Part shown: piece after piece, positions 1 through 6,455 of the stretch | Layout of the letters: each line of letters begins with the position of its first letter | How positions within the stretch are numbered: the first letter of the stretch is position 1 | Assembly (NCBI GenBank): GCA_027005175.1 | Contig: JALTMC010000882.1 | Coordinates: 1-9,451 of the forward strand | Reading direction: 5' to 3' | Origin: Myxococcales bacterium | Lineage (GTDB): Bacteria > Myxococcota_C > UBA6777 | Length of the DNA: 9,451 bases | Made by a program: the position numbers and the translations under genes | The notes under the pieces: generated by a model | The model's input: only the letters and a program-made list of their open reading frames with translations | The model's database searches: none | What the model was told of the DNA's origin: nothing

Positions 1-533
1 CTGAGATGCTCGGACTGGAAGGTCTTGTCAGGCCCGGCGTTCTCTCAGAACTCAGATGGGGCGGGCTTGAGCCAGGCACGAGGCTCAGAAAGGGAGAGCC
101 CCTCTTTCCGAGGATAGAGAAGAAAAGGGAGGTCTCAGGTATGGATAAGAAGAACGCCGTCAAGGGGAACAGGGCAGCAGGTGATGCCGGAAAGAGGATC
201 GAAAAAGATGGTTTCATCAGTATAGACGACTTTGCCAAGGTGGAACTCAGGACAGGTAAAGTGCTTGAAGCCGAGAGGGTAGAGGGTTCAAGCAAGCTCC
301 TCAGGATTGTAGTGGATATAGGGGAGAAGAGACAGATAGTTGCAGGCATCGGGAAATCCTATGCCCCGGAAGATCTCGTTGGGAAGACCGTTGTTGTGGT
401 TGCCAATCTCAAACCTAGCAAGATTTTTGGGAAACGCAGCGAGGGAATGTTAATCGCTGCCGAGAATGCGGAAGGCAAGCTCGAACTTGCCCGGTACTCC
501 GAAGGAGTCGCACCAGGAACACGCATCCATTAA
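1..533 (+). CDS. metG: Methionine--tRNA ligase, C-terminal part (5' end outside window)
   Basis: This is the end of a methionyl-tRNA synthetase, the cytoplasmic enzyme that charges tRNA-Met. The reading frame is open from the left edge (codons start at base 3) to TAA at 531-533. The first ~35 residues end in EPLFPRIEKK, the usual close of the catalytic and anticodon-binding body (GEPLFPRI). A charged linker follows, then a C-terminal tRNA-binding OB-fold of about 110 residues. Its signature includes FAKVELRTGKVLEAERVEGS, KLLRIVVDIGE, RQIVAGIGKSY, VVVVANLKPSKIFGKRSEGM and a terminal PGTRIH. In this family the OB-fold mediates dimerisation and non-specific tRNA binding. The catalytic domain with its HIGH and KMSKS motifs lies outside the window. 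Base and codon use are unlike every other gene here: 12 of 15 arginines are AGA/AGG and the coding strand is G-rich. An internal ribosome-binding site before the ATG at 141 might also yield the OB-fold alone. Confidence 0.92.
   Translation, partial: EMLGLEGLVRPGVLSELRWGGLEPGTRLRKGEPLFPRIEKKREVSGMDKKNAVKGNRAAGDAGKRIEKDGFISIDDFAKVELRTGKVLEAERVEGSSKLLRIVVDIGEKRQIVAGIGKSYAPEDLVGKTVVVVANLKPSKIFGKRSEGMLIAAENAEGKLELARYSEGVAPGTRIH
127..143 (+). promoter_or_regulatory. Internal Shine-Dalgarno and in-frame ATG inside metG
   Basis: GGGAGG at 127-132 lies 8 bases before an in-frame ATG at 141. That is ideal spacing, exactly at the junction between the synthetase body and the tRNA-binding domain. Initiation here would give a free 130-residue tRNA-binding protein of the Trbp111/MetG-beta type. 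It could equally be chance in GA-rich sequence coding for Lys/Arg/Glu. Confidence 0.3.
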
Positions 534-609
534 GGAGAAAAAGAGAGGAAAGAGAACAGGATGGGAGGGGGCAAATCTGCAAACTCTCCAAACTTCCTGC
601 ACCAATCTC

Positions 610-637
610 TTGACAAATGAAGAAATATCGTTAAGAT
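610..637 (+). promoter_or_regulatory. Candidate sigma-70 promoter, possibly for rho
   Basis: A perfect TTGACA at 610-615 is followed after 16 bases by TAAGAT (632-637), matching four of six positions of TATAAT. It would give rho a leader of more than 200 bases. Long leaders are common for rho because the gene is autoregulated by premature termination in E. coli. The -10 element is weak, so this is only a candidate. Confidence 0.35.
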
Positions 638-710
638 TCTCCCTATCAGAGGAAGGACAACCTTCCAATTTCCTACCTGATACACAAACCCAACTTAAAT
701 TCAAAACCTC

Positions 711-755
711 AACTTCTCAAAATATCAACAAACTTCTCAAAATATCAGCAAACTT
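711..755 (+). repeat. Short 20-bp direct repeat, about 2.3 copies
   Basis: The unit AACTTCTCAAAATATCARCA occurs at 711-730 and 731-750 with a single difference, and a third partial AACTT begins at 751. The sequence is AT-rich. It lies between the candidate promoter and the rho start, so it would be in the leader if that promoter is used. Confidence 0.8.
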
Positions 756-876
756 ATGCACGCCCAACATATTTTTTATCCCTCCATGGATGATACCAAC
801 CCATGAAGCAAGAACAGCGTATCTTTCGAGAAGAAAGTAACGTACTAACCCCCCAACACTGCGAGGATCTGGCCGC

Positions 877-2130
877 ATGATTCTGAACCTCAACGACTTG
901 AAGAACAAAAAGGTCACGGACTTACACACCATGGCCCGTGAGATGGGCATAGACAATGCGTCTGGCTTGCGTGTGCAAGAACTCATCTTTTCCATACTCC
1001 AAGCTCAAACGGACCGCGAAGGACAAATTTATGGCGAAGGTGTACTGGAAGTACTGCCAGATGGCTTTGGCTTCTTGCGTTCACCCGACTATAACTATCT
1101 TCCTGGCCCCGATGACATCTATGTCTCGCCATCACAGATCCGTCGCTTTAATCTCCGCACAGGAGATACGGTGTCGGGTCAAATCCGCCCCCCCAAAGAG
1201 TCCGAGCGTTATTTCGCTCTACTCAAGGTTGAGAAGGTCAACTTTGAAGAGCCCGAAGTGGCTCGCAACAAGATCCTCTTCGACAACCTGACTCCATTGT
1301 ATCCCAACAAGCGGTTGGACCTTGAGCATGATGCCTCAAACTACTCCACCCGTATCATCAACTTGATGACTCCTATCGGTCGTGGCCAACGCGCATTGAT
1401 CGTCTCCCCTCCACGTGCGGGTAAGACAGTGTTGTTGCAAAGCATCGCCAATGCAATCACGACCAACAACCCCGATGTATCCTTGATCGTTTTGTTGATC
1501 GATGAACGCCCGGAAGAAGTCACCGACATGCAGCGCTCTGTCCGAGGCGAGGTGATCTCCTCCACCTTTGACGAACCCGCAGCACGACACGTCCAAGTCT
1601 CCGAGATGGTCATTGAAAAGGCCAAACGATTGGTCGAGCACAAAAAAGATGTTGTGATCTTGCTTGACTCTATCACCCGTCTGGCTCGTGCCTACAACTC
1701 GGTGGTTCCCCCCTCCGGTAAGATCCTGTCTGGTGGTGTTGACTCCAACGCACTGCACAAGCCCAAGCGATTCTTCGGCTCGGCTCGTAACCTCGAAGAA
1801 GGCGGCTCCCTGACAATTATCGCGACCGCTCTTATTGATACGGGATCTCGCATGGACGAAGTGATCTTTGAAGAATTCAAAGGCACTGGTAACTGCGAAC
1901 TCCACCTCGACCGAAAACTGATGGAAAAGCGTATCTTCCCCTGCCTCGATATGAACAAGTCAGGTACTCGAAAAGAAGAGCTACTCCTCAGCGACACCGA
2001 ACTCAAACGTGTGTGGGTACTGCGCCAACTCCTCCACCCACTCAACGTAATCGACTCGATGGAGTTCCTCCTCGATAAAGTAAGTCGAACCTCCACCAAC
2101 CAGGAATTCCTCGACTCCATGAGTCAGTAG
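877..2130 (+). CDS. rho: Transcription termination factor Rho
   Basis: Rho is a homohexameric RNA-dependent ATPase/translocase that terminates transcription in the cytoplasm. At 417 residues it has the standard length (E. coli 419). Residues ~5-45 form the Rho N-terminal helical domain. Residues ~50-120 form the OB/cold-shock RNA-binding domain with RNP1 DGFGFLRS (62-69). The RecA-like ATPase core has Walker A SPPRAGKT (177-184), catalytic Glu in IDERPEEV (E210), Walker B VVILLD (D264), the Q loop [16 protein letters not shown] (278-293), the R loop around K335 in FEEFKGTGN, and the arginine finger in [10 protein letters not shown] (R365). All key residues are present and there is no N-terminal insertion domain. 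The ATG at 877 follows GAGG (863-866) at 10 bases. The gene uses no AGA/AGG arginine codons, unlike metG just upstream. A six-copy C-rich repeat starts 36 bases after its stop. Confidence 0.98.
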   Translation: MILNLNDLKNKKVTDLHTMAREMGIDNASGLRVQELIFSILQAQTDREGQIYGEGVLEVLPDGFGFLRSPDYNYLPGPDDIYVSPSQIRRFNLRTGDTVSGQIRPPKESERYFALLKVEKVNFEEPEVARNKILFDNLTPLYPNKRLDLEHDASNYSTRIINLMTPIGRGQRALIVSPPRAGKTVLLQSIANAITTNNPDVSLIVLLIDERPEEVTDMQRSVRGEVISSTFDEPAARHVQVSEMVIEKAKRLVEHKKDVVILLDSITRLARAYNSVVPPSGKILSGGVDSNALHKPKRFFGSARNLEEGGSLTIIATALIDTGSRMDEVIFEEFKGTGNCELHLDRKLMEKRIFPCLDMNKSGTRKEELLLSDTELKRVWVLRQLLHPLNVIDSMEFLLDKVSRTSTNQEFLDSMSQ

Positions 2131-2166
2131 AGAAGAACCTACCAAGAACCCCAAACGCTGGGCGGC

Positions 2167-2303
2167 ACTTGACCCGTCCAGGTTTCCCTCCTGACCCGAT
2201 CCAGGTTTCCCTCCTGACCCGATCCAGGTTTCCCACTTGACCCGATCCAGGTTTCCCACTTGACCCGATCCAGGTTTCCCACTTGACCCGATCCAGGTTT
2301 CCC
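2167..2303 (+). repeat. Tandem array of six 23-bp units downstream of rho
   Basis: Six head-to-tail units occupy 2167-2188, 2189-2211, 2212-2234, 2235-2257, 2258-2280 and 2281-2303. The shared core is TGACCCGATCCAGGTTTCCC. The first copy is 22 bp, lacking the A of CCGATCC. Copies 2 and 3 start with TCC, the others with ACT. There is no unique sequence between units, so this is a minisatellite and not a CRISPR array. On the + strand the usual unit has nine C and four G, and it forms only weak hairpins. It could be an unstructured, C-rich Rho-loading region in the rho transcript, but that is inference. Confidence 0.95.
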
Positions 2304-2336
2304 GTTAAAGATCCCTCTCCAGGCCCGTGAAGGGCG

Positions 2337-2360
2337 AACTGAGAACTTAAAACTGAGAAC
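2337..2360 (+). repeat. AACTGAGAAC direct repeat before the 2371 gene
   Basis: AACTGAGAAC occurs at 2337-2346 and again at 2351-2360, separated by TTAA. The pair ends 10 bases before the proposed TTG start of the next gene. No function is evident. Confidence 0.6.
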
Positions 2361-2370
2361 CTGGACCCAA

Positions 2371-3552
2371 TTGCATATTCCAAACACCCCGATATCCGAT
2401 CGCCTCTTTCTTTGGCTGGCAGGAATGGCTGCTATTTTTGCGTTATTTATGCATTATGGCATTGCCACGACCAATATCACACCACAGGGTTGGTCTCGGC
2501 CAGCCCAGCATATCATCAAGCATTACCAAAAAGGTGACGTGATCGGGATCTTGCCAACATGGGCCCTGCAAGGAGCAGAACCACTTCGCAAATACCCCAT
2601 CATATACAGAGAAGATTTTGCCAACACCGACCTGACTCGCTATCGACGGCTCTGGTTAATGGTCGCTCCCCGGCTGGGGAAATGGTGGTTTCGGAAAGCC
2701 TTTCGACAACAGATCCGATCACTTCGTCAGTTGTACTGGATGCGAAAGAAATCGACCTTTAAAAAGGTAGAACTCTATCTCTTTCAACTCCCCAAACCAC
2801 GAGTACCTCTGTATGACTTCACATCACGTCGTCGGCTTCAACAAGCTGAAGTTTGGCTTCATAAGCCCACTTACGATCACGAATTAATTCAACGACTGCG
2901 GCGAGCACGGCGAGCAACGTTAATCAAGAAATACAGAGAGGCGCAACAGTTCCTCCGCAGAACACCTGCTGGAATGTTGCAATCATTCTTTCAACCTTCT
3001 CCCGCAACTCTGGCAGAACGCAACCTCAAAGCAAACCCGATCTGCTCTAGCAACGCACAGGAACGTATTCACTATTTACGCCGTTGGGAACCAAAGCCAG
3101 GATGGTGGCGAGGAAAAGGACGATATTTCTTTGGTCGGATGATCCAGGAAGTTGGCGACTCCCCGCGTGACTGTTTGTGGGCCCAGCCCAAACATTGTGA
3201 AGTCCTACATGTGCGTTATCGACTGGTCCCCTACCGGGGAACTCTCTACTTCGGACACGGTATAGGAACCGCCACCCCCAGCAAGGTAACACCAAGCATT
3301 CCCTCATCAGGCCCCGACGTCCAGATCGGCCTTTGGATCGAAAACCAGCTAGTACGCCGCTTTGTTGTGTCTGAAAAACAGAAATGGCGTACTTACCAGA
3401 TCCCACTACACCAACGAAACATCTCACTCCCCCCTCTACCGAGTAGTATTGCTGCAACACAACGCACTGTCAGCGTCGAATTTCGTATCCAACTCCCAGA
3501 CATCAATAAAGATCGCCCCGGCTATTGCTTCCAAGCCAAGCTCCTTCCTTGA
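2371..3552 (+). CDS. Uncharacterised membrane-anchored protein with predicted C-terminal beta-sandwich
   Basis: I do not recognise a named family. The 393-residue product starts at TTG 2371 without a clear ribosome-binding site; the next in-frame start, ATG 2425 (residue 19), would cut the membrane segment. Residues ~11-32 (RLFLWLAGMAAIFALFMHYG) form one hydrophobic helix, so the rest is probably periplasmic. Residues ~45-100 (GDVIGILPTWALQGAEPL, then RYRRLWLMVAP) look like an alpha/beta domain, resembling the soluble tail found on some dolichyl-phosphate-type glycosyltransferases. Residues ~150-200 are very rich in Arg and Gln and probably helical. The C-terminal ~130 residues read as beta strands: DCLWAQPKHC with C268 and C276, VRYRLVP, TLYFGHGIG, VQIGLWIENQLVRRFVV, KWRTYQIPL and a final GYCFQAKLL. 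This is the wording I would expect of a carbohydrate-binding-like jelly roll. It lies between two repeat-bearing spacers. A cell-envelope or polysaccharide role is inference. Confidence 0.75.
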   Translation: MHIPNTPISDRLFLWLAGMAAIFALFMHYGIATTNITPQGWSRPAQHIIKHYQKGDVIGILPTWALQGAEPLRKYPIIYREDFANTDLTRYRRLWLMVAPRLGKWWFRKAFRQQIRSLRQLYWMRKKSTFKKVELYLFQLPKPRVPLYDFTSRRRLQQAEVWLHKPTYDHELIQRLRRARRATLIKKYREAQQFLRRTPAGMLQSFFQPSPATLAERNLKANPICSSNAQERIHYLRRWEPKPGWWRGKGRYFFGRMIQEVGDSPRDCLWAQPKHCEVLHVRYRLVPYRGTLYFGHGIGTATPSKVTPSIPSSGPDVQIGLWIENQLVRRFVVSEKQKWRTYQIPLHQRNISLPPLPSSIAATQRTVSVEFRIQLPDINKDRPGYCFQAKLLP

Positions 3553-3573
3553 CATACTTCACTCAAAGACTGT

Positions 3574-3588
3574 TGGCTCCCCGAGCCA
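3574..3588 (+). terminator. Small hairpin after the 2371 gene (no T-run)
   Basis: TGGCTC (3574-3579) and GAGCCA (3583-3588) form a perfect 6-bp stem with a CCC loop, 22 bases after the stop codon. No T-run follows, so it is not a canonical intrinsic terminator. It could stabilise the mRNA 3' end or mark a Rho-dependent end. Confidence 0.35.
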
Positions 3589-3690
3589 CCCTATTAAAAC
3601 TAGCATATTGCAAAAGCCTCACCACAAGCCCTATAGTCATACCATTCCAACTTTCGATGAAACGGTGTCCTGGATTCAATTTTCCATGTT

Positions 3691-3805
3691 TTGACTTTCA
3701 ACGAGACTGTGTTCCGCGTTCGAGCCAGCTTCGACTTTCAACGAGACTGTGTTCCGCGTTCGAGCCAGCTTCGACTTTCAACGAGACTGTGTTCCACGTT
3801 CGAGC
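3691..3805 (+). repeat. 40-bp tandem repeat upstream of the rhomboid gene
   Basis: Units lie at 3691-3730, 3731-3770 and a shortened third at 3771-3805. The core GACTTTCAACGAGACTGTG is identical in all three, and the first two differ only in the second base. The third diverges after CGTTCGAGC. A decayed relative appears at about 3649-3685 (ACTTTCGATGAAACGGTGTCC). The array ends 41 bases before the rhomboid start. At each unit junction TCGAGCCAGCTTCGA can form a small 5-bp hairpin including one G-U pair. The period is not a multiple of three, which argues against it being coding. Confidence 0.93.
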
Positions 3806-3832
3806 TTCTATTTTTCAGTTTTGACGATTCAA

Positions 3833-3838
3833 GGGAGA
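3833..3838 (+). promoter_or_regulatory. Ribosome-binding site fixing the rhomboid start at 3847
   Basis: GGGAGA at 3833-3838 lies 8 bases before ATG 3847, which begins directly with the zinc-ribbon motif MRTCPRC. This makes 3847 the start, not the in-frame ATG at 3691 inside the repeat array. Confidence 0.8.
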
Positions 3839-3846
3839 ATTCGCTT

Positions 3847-4926
3847 ATGAGAACTTGCCCTCGCTGTACCTACCCTTTAACTGTGGTGACCCATCCGGAG
3901 AATCACGCAGAGCTTGATCATTGCTCACGTTGTGGTGGTTCCTTTTTATTACCGGGAGATCTGACGGAAGCTTTTGGCCCTTTGGCCGATCCTGAGCTCT
4001 GGACATCGGATGACAGAACCATCGACTTGGGGCCGTCGAAGTTGCGGAGTCCTATCGACTCCAATCCCATGCATGCTTATGTTGTGTCCTCCAAAACAGC
4101 TGCGGTTGAGCTTGATATTTGCCAAACATCCGGAGGCATCTGGCTGGATGCGCTTGAGGGTGAAAAGCTCATCCAGATCATGCGTGATAACGAGCAAAAT
4201 GAAGAAGCCCCCTCCGAAGAGGAACCTGGCGTTCTCAGTTATCTCTTTCAGATCCTCACAGGATTTCCTGTGGAAGCCTACAATCCAGTACGCCAGCCCG
4301 CTGTTACAGTTTATAGCCTCATTGGGTTGATCGCTCTCTGCTTTGGTGTACAACTTTACATGATCCATGCCGGAACCTCGACCTCCACCTTTTTTTCCCT
4401 CGTTGGAAGTGTTCCCTCACAAGTAATCGATGGAAGCCAACTTTGGGGCTTGGTGACCTATGCCTTCTTTCATGGCGGTTGGATGCATATCTTTGGCAAC
4501 CTTTATTTCTTATATGTCTTTGGCGACAATGTGGAAGATACCCTGGGAATTCCAAAATTCTTACTCATCTTTTTCCTATCCAGTATTGCAGGGGCACTGC
4601 TCCATACAGCATTTTTTCCCGGAAGCACTGTCCCGCTTGTCGGTGCTTCTGGGGCCATCTCCGGCTTGATGGGTGCCTACCTTGTGTTGTTCCCAGAAGT
4701 CAAAGTCTGGATGGTTGTCTTGCGCTTCGTTCGCTTTAAACTGAGTATGCTCTACTACCTTCTCTTCTGGCTTGGCCTCCAAGTGTTTATGGCCTTCCAT
4801 GGTGGAAAAGGCGTAGCTTGGATGGCACACATCGGTGGCTTCGCTGTTGGAATCCTGTTTGGATTTCTCTTTCGCAACTCATCACGTGTGATTCAATTGC
4901 GAGAACAAGAAGCTTTGTCGGAGTAG
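3847..4926 (+). CDS. Rhomboid-family intramembrane serine protease with N-terminal TFIIB-type zinc ribbons
   Basis: This is a 359-residue inner-membrane protein that should cleave transmembrane substrates. Residues 1-40 form a zf-TFIIB-like ribbon with ligands C4, C7, C26 and C29 (CPRC and CSRCGG). Residues ~66-106 are a second, decayed copy: SPIDSNPM (68-75) sits where CPxCxxPM is expected, and DICQTSGGIWLD (90-101) keeps the GGxWLD tail with only C92 of the four ligands. An acidic linker (116-126) leads to about six membrane segments from residue ~152. The rhomboid core is complete: HIFGN with H214 and N218, the nucleophile S268 in GASGAISG, and the partner H328 in AHIGG. The first loop has LWG (199-201) where many rhomboids have WR. 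The gene converges on pepP with 37 bases between the stops. Substrates are unknown, and the cytoplasmic ribbons may bind a partner. Confidence 0.92.
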   Translation: MRTCPRCTYPLTVVTHPENHAELDHCSRCGGSFLLPGDLTEAFGPLADPELWTSDDRTIDLGPSKLRSPIDSNPMHAYVVSSKTAAVELDICQTSGGIWLDALEGEKLIQIMRDNEQNEEAPSEEEPGVLSYLFQILTGFPVEAYNPVRQPAVTVYSLIGLIALCFGVQLYMIHAGTSTSTFFSLVGSVPSQVIDGSQLWGLVTYAFFHGGWMHIFGNLYFLYVFGDNVEDTLGIPKFLLIFFLSSIAGALLHTAFFPGSTVPLVGASGAISGLMGAYLVLFPEVKVWMVVLRFVRFKLSMLYYLLFWLGLQVFMAFHGGKGVAWMAHIGGFAVGILFGFLFRNSSRVIQLREQEALSE

Positions 4927-4963
4927 CTTTGAGCGCAGAGTTCCGGTTTTTTGTAATCGAAGC

Positions 4964-6301
4964 TTAGGGAAGCTCTTCGGTACCGACAACGGCTTCGATA
5001 TCTGCGATGGTTTTGGGAGCAGCGTGGGTGAGGTTCTCATAGCCATTTTCAGTGATGAGGATATCATCTTCAATGCGGATCCCCATACCAAGAAAAGGTT
5101 CGGCAGCAGGATCTTTGCAAAATTCAGGATGAAAGTAGAGTCCTGGTTCCACCGTGAGCACCATCCCCGGTTTAAGGATTCGACTGGAACCATCCGATTC
5201 GTAATAATCACCAACATCGTGAACATCCATACCCAACCAATGCCCCGTTTTATGCATATAGTAGGGTTTTGTTGCTTCTGCCTCAATCAACTCCTCCACA
5301 TCCCCCTTTAACAAGCCCAACTCGATCAGACCTTCCGTGAGTTTGCGAACAGCAGTGTCGTGAATATCGTTGAATCGGTGGCCCGGCTTGCACACATTGA
5401 TAGCTGCTTCCTCTGCATCCAACACCACCTGATAGACATCGCGTTGTTGGGATGTGAACTTACCATTGACAGGGAAGGTGCGTGTAATATCACCGGCATA
5501 ATAAGAAAACTCTGCACCGGCATCGATCAAAACGAGTTCGCCATCGCGCAAGGTGTACTGATTCTCGACATAATGAAGAATCGCAGCATTGTCCCCTCCT
5601 CCCACGATCGAGCTATAAGCAACCTCGACACTCCCGTGAACACGAAAATGATACTGAAGAAGAGCCTCCAGTTGGTACTCTTCCATCCCTGGCCGCGTCA
5701 CAGCCATGGCACGGCGATGAGCCTCCGCAGAGATAGCGGCAGCCTGACGCATCAACTCGATTTCATCGGGTGTTTTGATGAGACGCATTTCATGCACAAG
5801 CGTCCCTGGTTCGACAATAGTTCGAGGAGCTTTTTTCCCTGATTTCGCTTGGCGTTGAGCCTTTTTGAGAAGATTCAAAATGTTGGGGTCCCAATCAGGA
5901 TAGAGCCCCATCTGGTAGTACAATCGCTCCGCTCCAACGAGCAAGTCAGGGAGTTTGTCTTCCCACTCATCGATCGTAAAAACTTGATCAGCACCGAGCT
6001 GTTCTTTGGCCTGCTCAGGCCCGAGACGTCGGCCTTCCCAGATCTCACGTTCTTCGTTGCGCGGTCGAACAAAAAGAGTAAACAAATGGCCCTCTGGCTC
6101 GTTGGGTTTGAGGACCAGGATGACTTCGGGCTCCTCAAGTCCAGTCAGGTAGAGGATATCGGAGGAGGGCCGATAGCGGAAAGTGGAATCTCGACTACGA
6201 ATCAATTCAGGGGAGCCTATCCATATACCAACGCTTGCTTCCCCCATCTTTTTCATCAGAAGATCGCGACGTCGTTGCAGTGTTTCTTGTGAGAACATCA
6301 T
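4964..6301 (-). CDS. pepP: Xaa-Pro aminopeptidase (aminopeptidase P, M24B)
   Basis: This cytoplasmic dinuclear-manganese enzyme removes an N-terminal residue that precedes proline, in peptide turnover. The 445-residue product matches E. coli PepP (441). Residues ~4-140 are the creatinase-like N-terminal domain (RRDLLMKKMG, RPSSDILYLTGLEEP). Residues ~178-420 are the pita-bread catalytic domain. Metal ligands are D260 in LIDAG, D271 in GDITRTFP, H354 in KTGHWLG, E385 in LTVEPGLY and E411 in GIRIEDD. H243, H350 and H361, which act around the active site in the E. coli enzyme, are also in place, as is the arginine in GIRIED (R409). It should be active. The start is the first of two adjacent ATGs (6301, then 6298); AAGAGG on the - strand at 6312-6317 is 10 bases before it. 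The open frame continues to 6535, but that extension has no family resemblance. It diverges from the TPR gene and converges with the rhomboid gene. Confidence 0.95.
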   Translation of the reverse strand: MMFSQETLQRRRDLLMKKMGEASVGIWIGSPELIRSRDSTFRYRPSSDILYLTGLEEPEVILVLKPNEPEGHLFTLFVRPRNEEREIWEGRRLGPEQAKEQLGADQVFTIDEWEDKLPDLLVGAERLYYQMGLYPDWDPNILNLLKKAQRQAKSGKKAPRTIVEPGTLVHEMRLIKTPDEIELMRQAAAISAEAHRRAMAVTRPGMEEYQLEALLQYHFRVHGSVEVAYSSIVGGGDNAAILHYVENQYTLRDGELVLIDAGAEFSYYAGDITRTFPVNGKFTSQQRDVYQVVLDAEEAAINVCKPGHRFNDIHDTAVRKLTEGLIELGLLKGDVEELIEAEATKPYYMHKTGHWLGMDVHDVGDYYESDGSSRILKPGMVLTVEPGLYFHPEFCKDPAAEPFLGMGIRIEDDILITENGYENLTHAAPKTIADIEAVVGTEELP

Positions 6302-6311
6302 CAGAAAAAAA

Positions 6312-6317
6312 CCTCTT
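6312..6317 (-). promoter_or_regulatory. Ribosome-binding site of pepP
   Basis: AAGAGG on the - strand lies 10 bases before ATG 6301 (13 before ATG 6298). It supports starting pepP here and rejecting the longer frame that begins at 6535. Confidence 0.7.
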
Positions 6318-6376
6318 ATGTTGTGGGCGTGAAAACCCCCTCCCGATCGCGGGTCAGGCAGAATCGACAACATCAA

Positions 6377-6402
6377 GCTTGTCGGGTCGAGACTCGGCAA
6401 GC
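6377..6402 (+). other. Strong hairpin in the pepP/TPR divergent spacer
   Basis: Bases 6377-6387 pair with 6392-6402 to form an 11-bp stem (GCTTGTCGGGT with ACTCGGCAAGC, two G-U pairs) closed by a CGAG tetraloop. A second small stem follows at once: CCTCC (6402-6406) with GGAGG (6417-6421), sharing base 6402. There is no T-run. The G-U pairs make it stronger in + strand RNA than in - strand RNA, yet the predicted + strand promoter lies downstream. Confidence 0.5.
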
Positions 6403-6455
6403 CTCCAACTTCTATCGGAGGTTGTTGACGTACGGAAGAGATGCCTGTCGATGCG

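Larger units (their letters stand above)
534..876 (+). other. metG-rho spacer with composition switch
   Basis: This 343-base stretch has no convincing gene. The first ~40 bases (to about 575) are purine-rich with G runs, like metG. From about 580 the strand becomes C- and A-rich with little G, like rho and the genes after it. It contains a possible promoter (610-637) and a short 20-bp tandem repeat (711-755). The reading frames through it have no recognisable protein wording. No stem-loop with a T-run that would end metG transcription was found. Confidence 0.6.

Noticed and set aside
466-840. Small + strand frame between metG and rho
   Set aside because: It overlaps metG out of frame, crosses the composition switch and the 20-bp repeat, and has low-complexity content without recognisable motifs.
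1336-1905. 189-codon - strand frame antisense to rho
   Set aside because: It is a shadow of the conserved rho coding sequence, with no start signal of its own.
2167-2303. CRISPR-like array
   Set aside because: Units are contiguous with no unique spacers, and no cas genes are present. The same applies to the 40-bp repeat at 3691-3805.
1981-2387. Overlapping - strand reading frames through the 23-bp array encoding repeated GNLDRV / KWETWIGS / GKPGSGQ peptides
   Set aside because: These are read-through of a tandem DNA repeat whose 23-bp unit rotates through all three frames. They also overlap the end of rho and have no ribosome-binding site.
3691-3846. In-frame N-terminal extension of the rhomboid protein from ATG 3691
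   Set aside because: It would consist of translated 40-bp repeats. A good ribosome-binding site precedes ATG 3847, where the zinc-ribbon motif begins.
4927-4963. Bidirectional terminator between the rhomboid gene and pepP
   Set aside because: Only a weak 5-bp stem (CTTTG/CAGAG, one G-U pair) is present, and it is six bases away from the T-run at 4946-4951. The AAGCTT copies nearby would need a loop of about 40 bases. The support is too weak to call.
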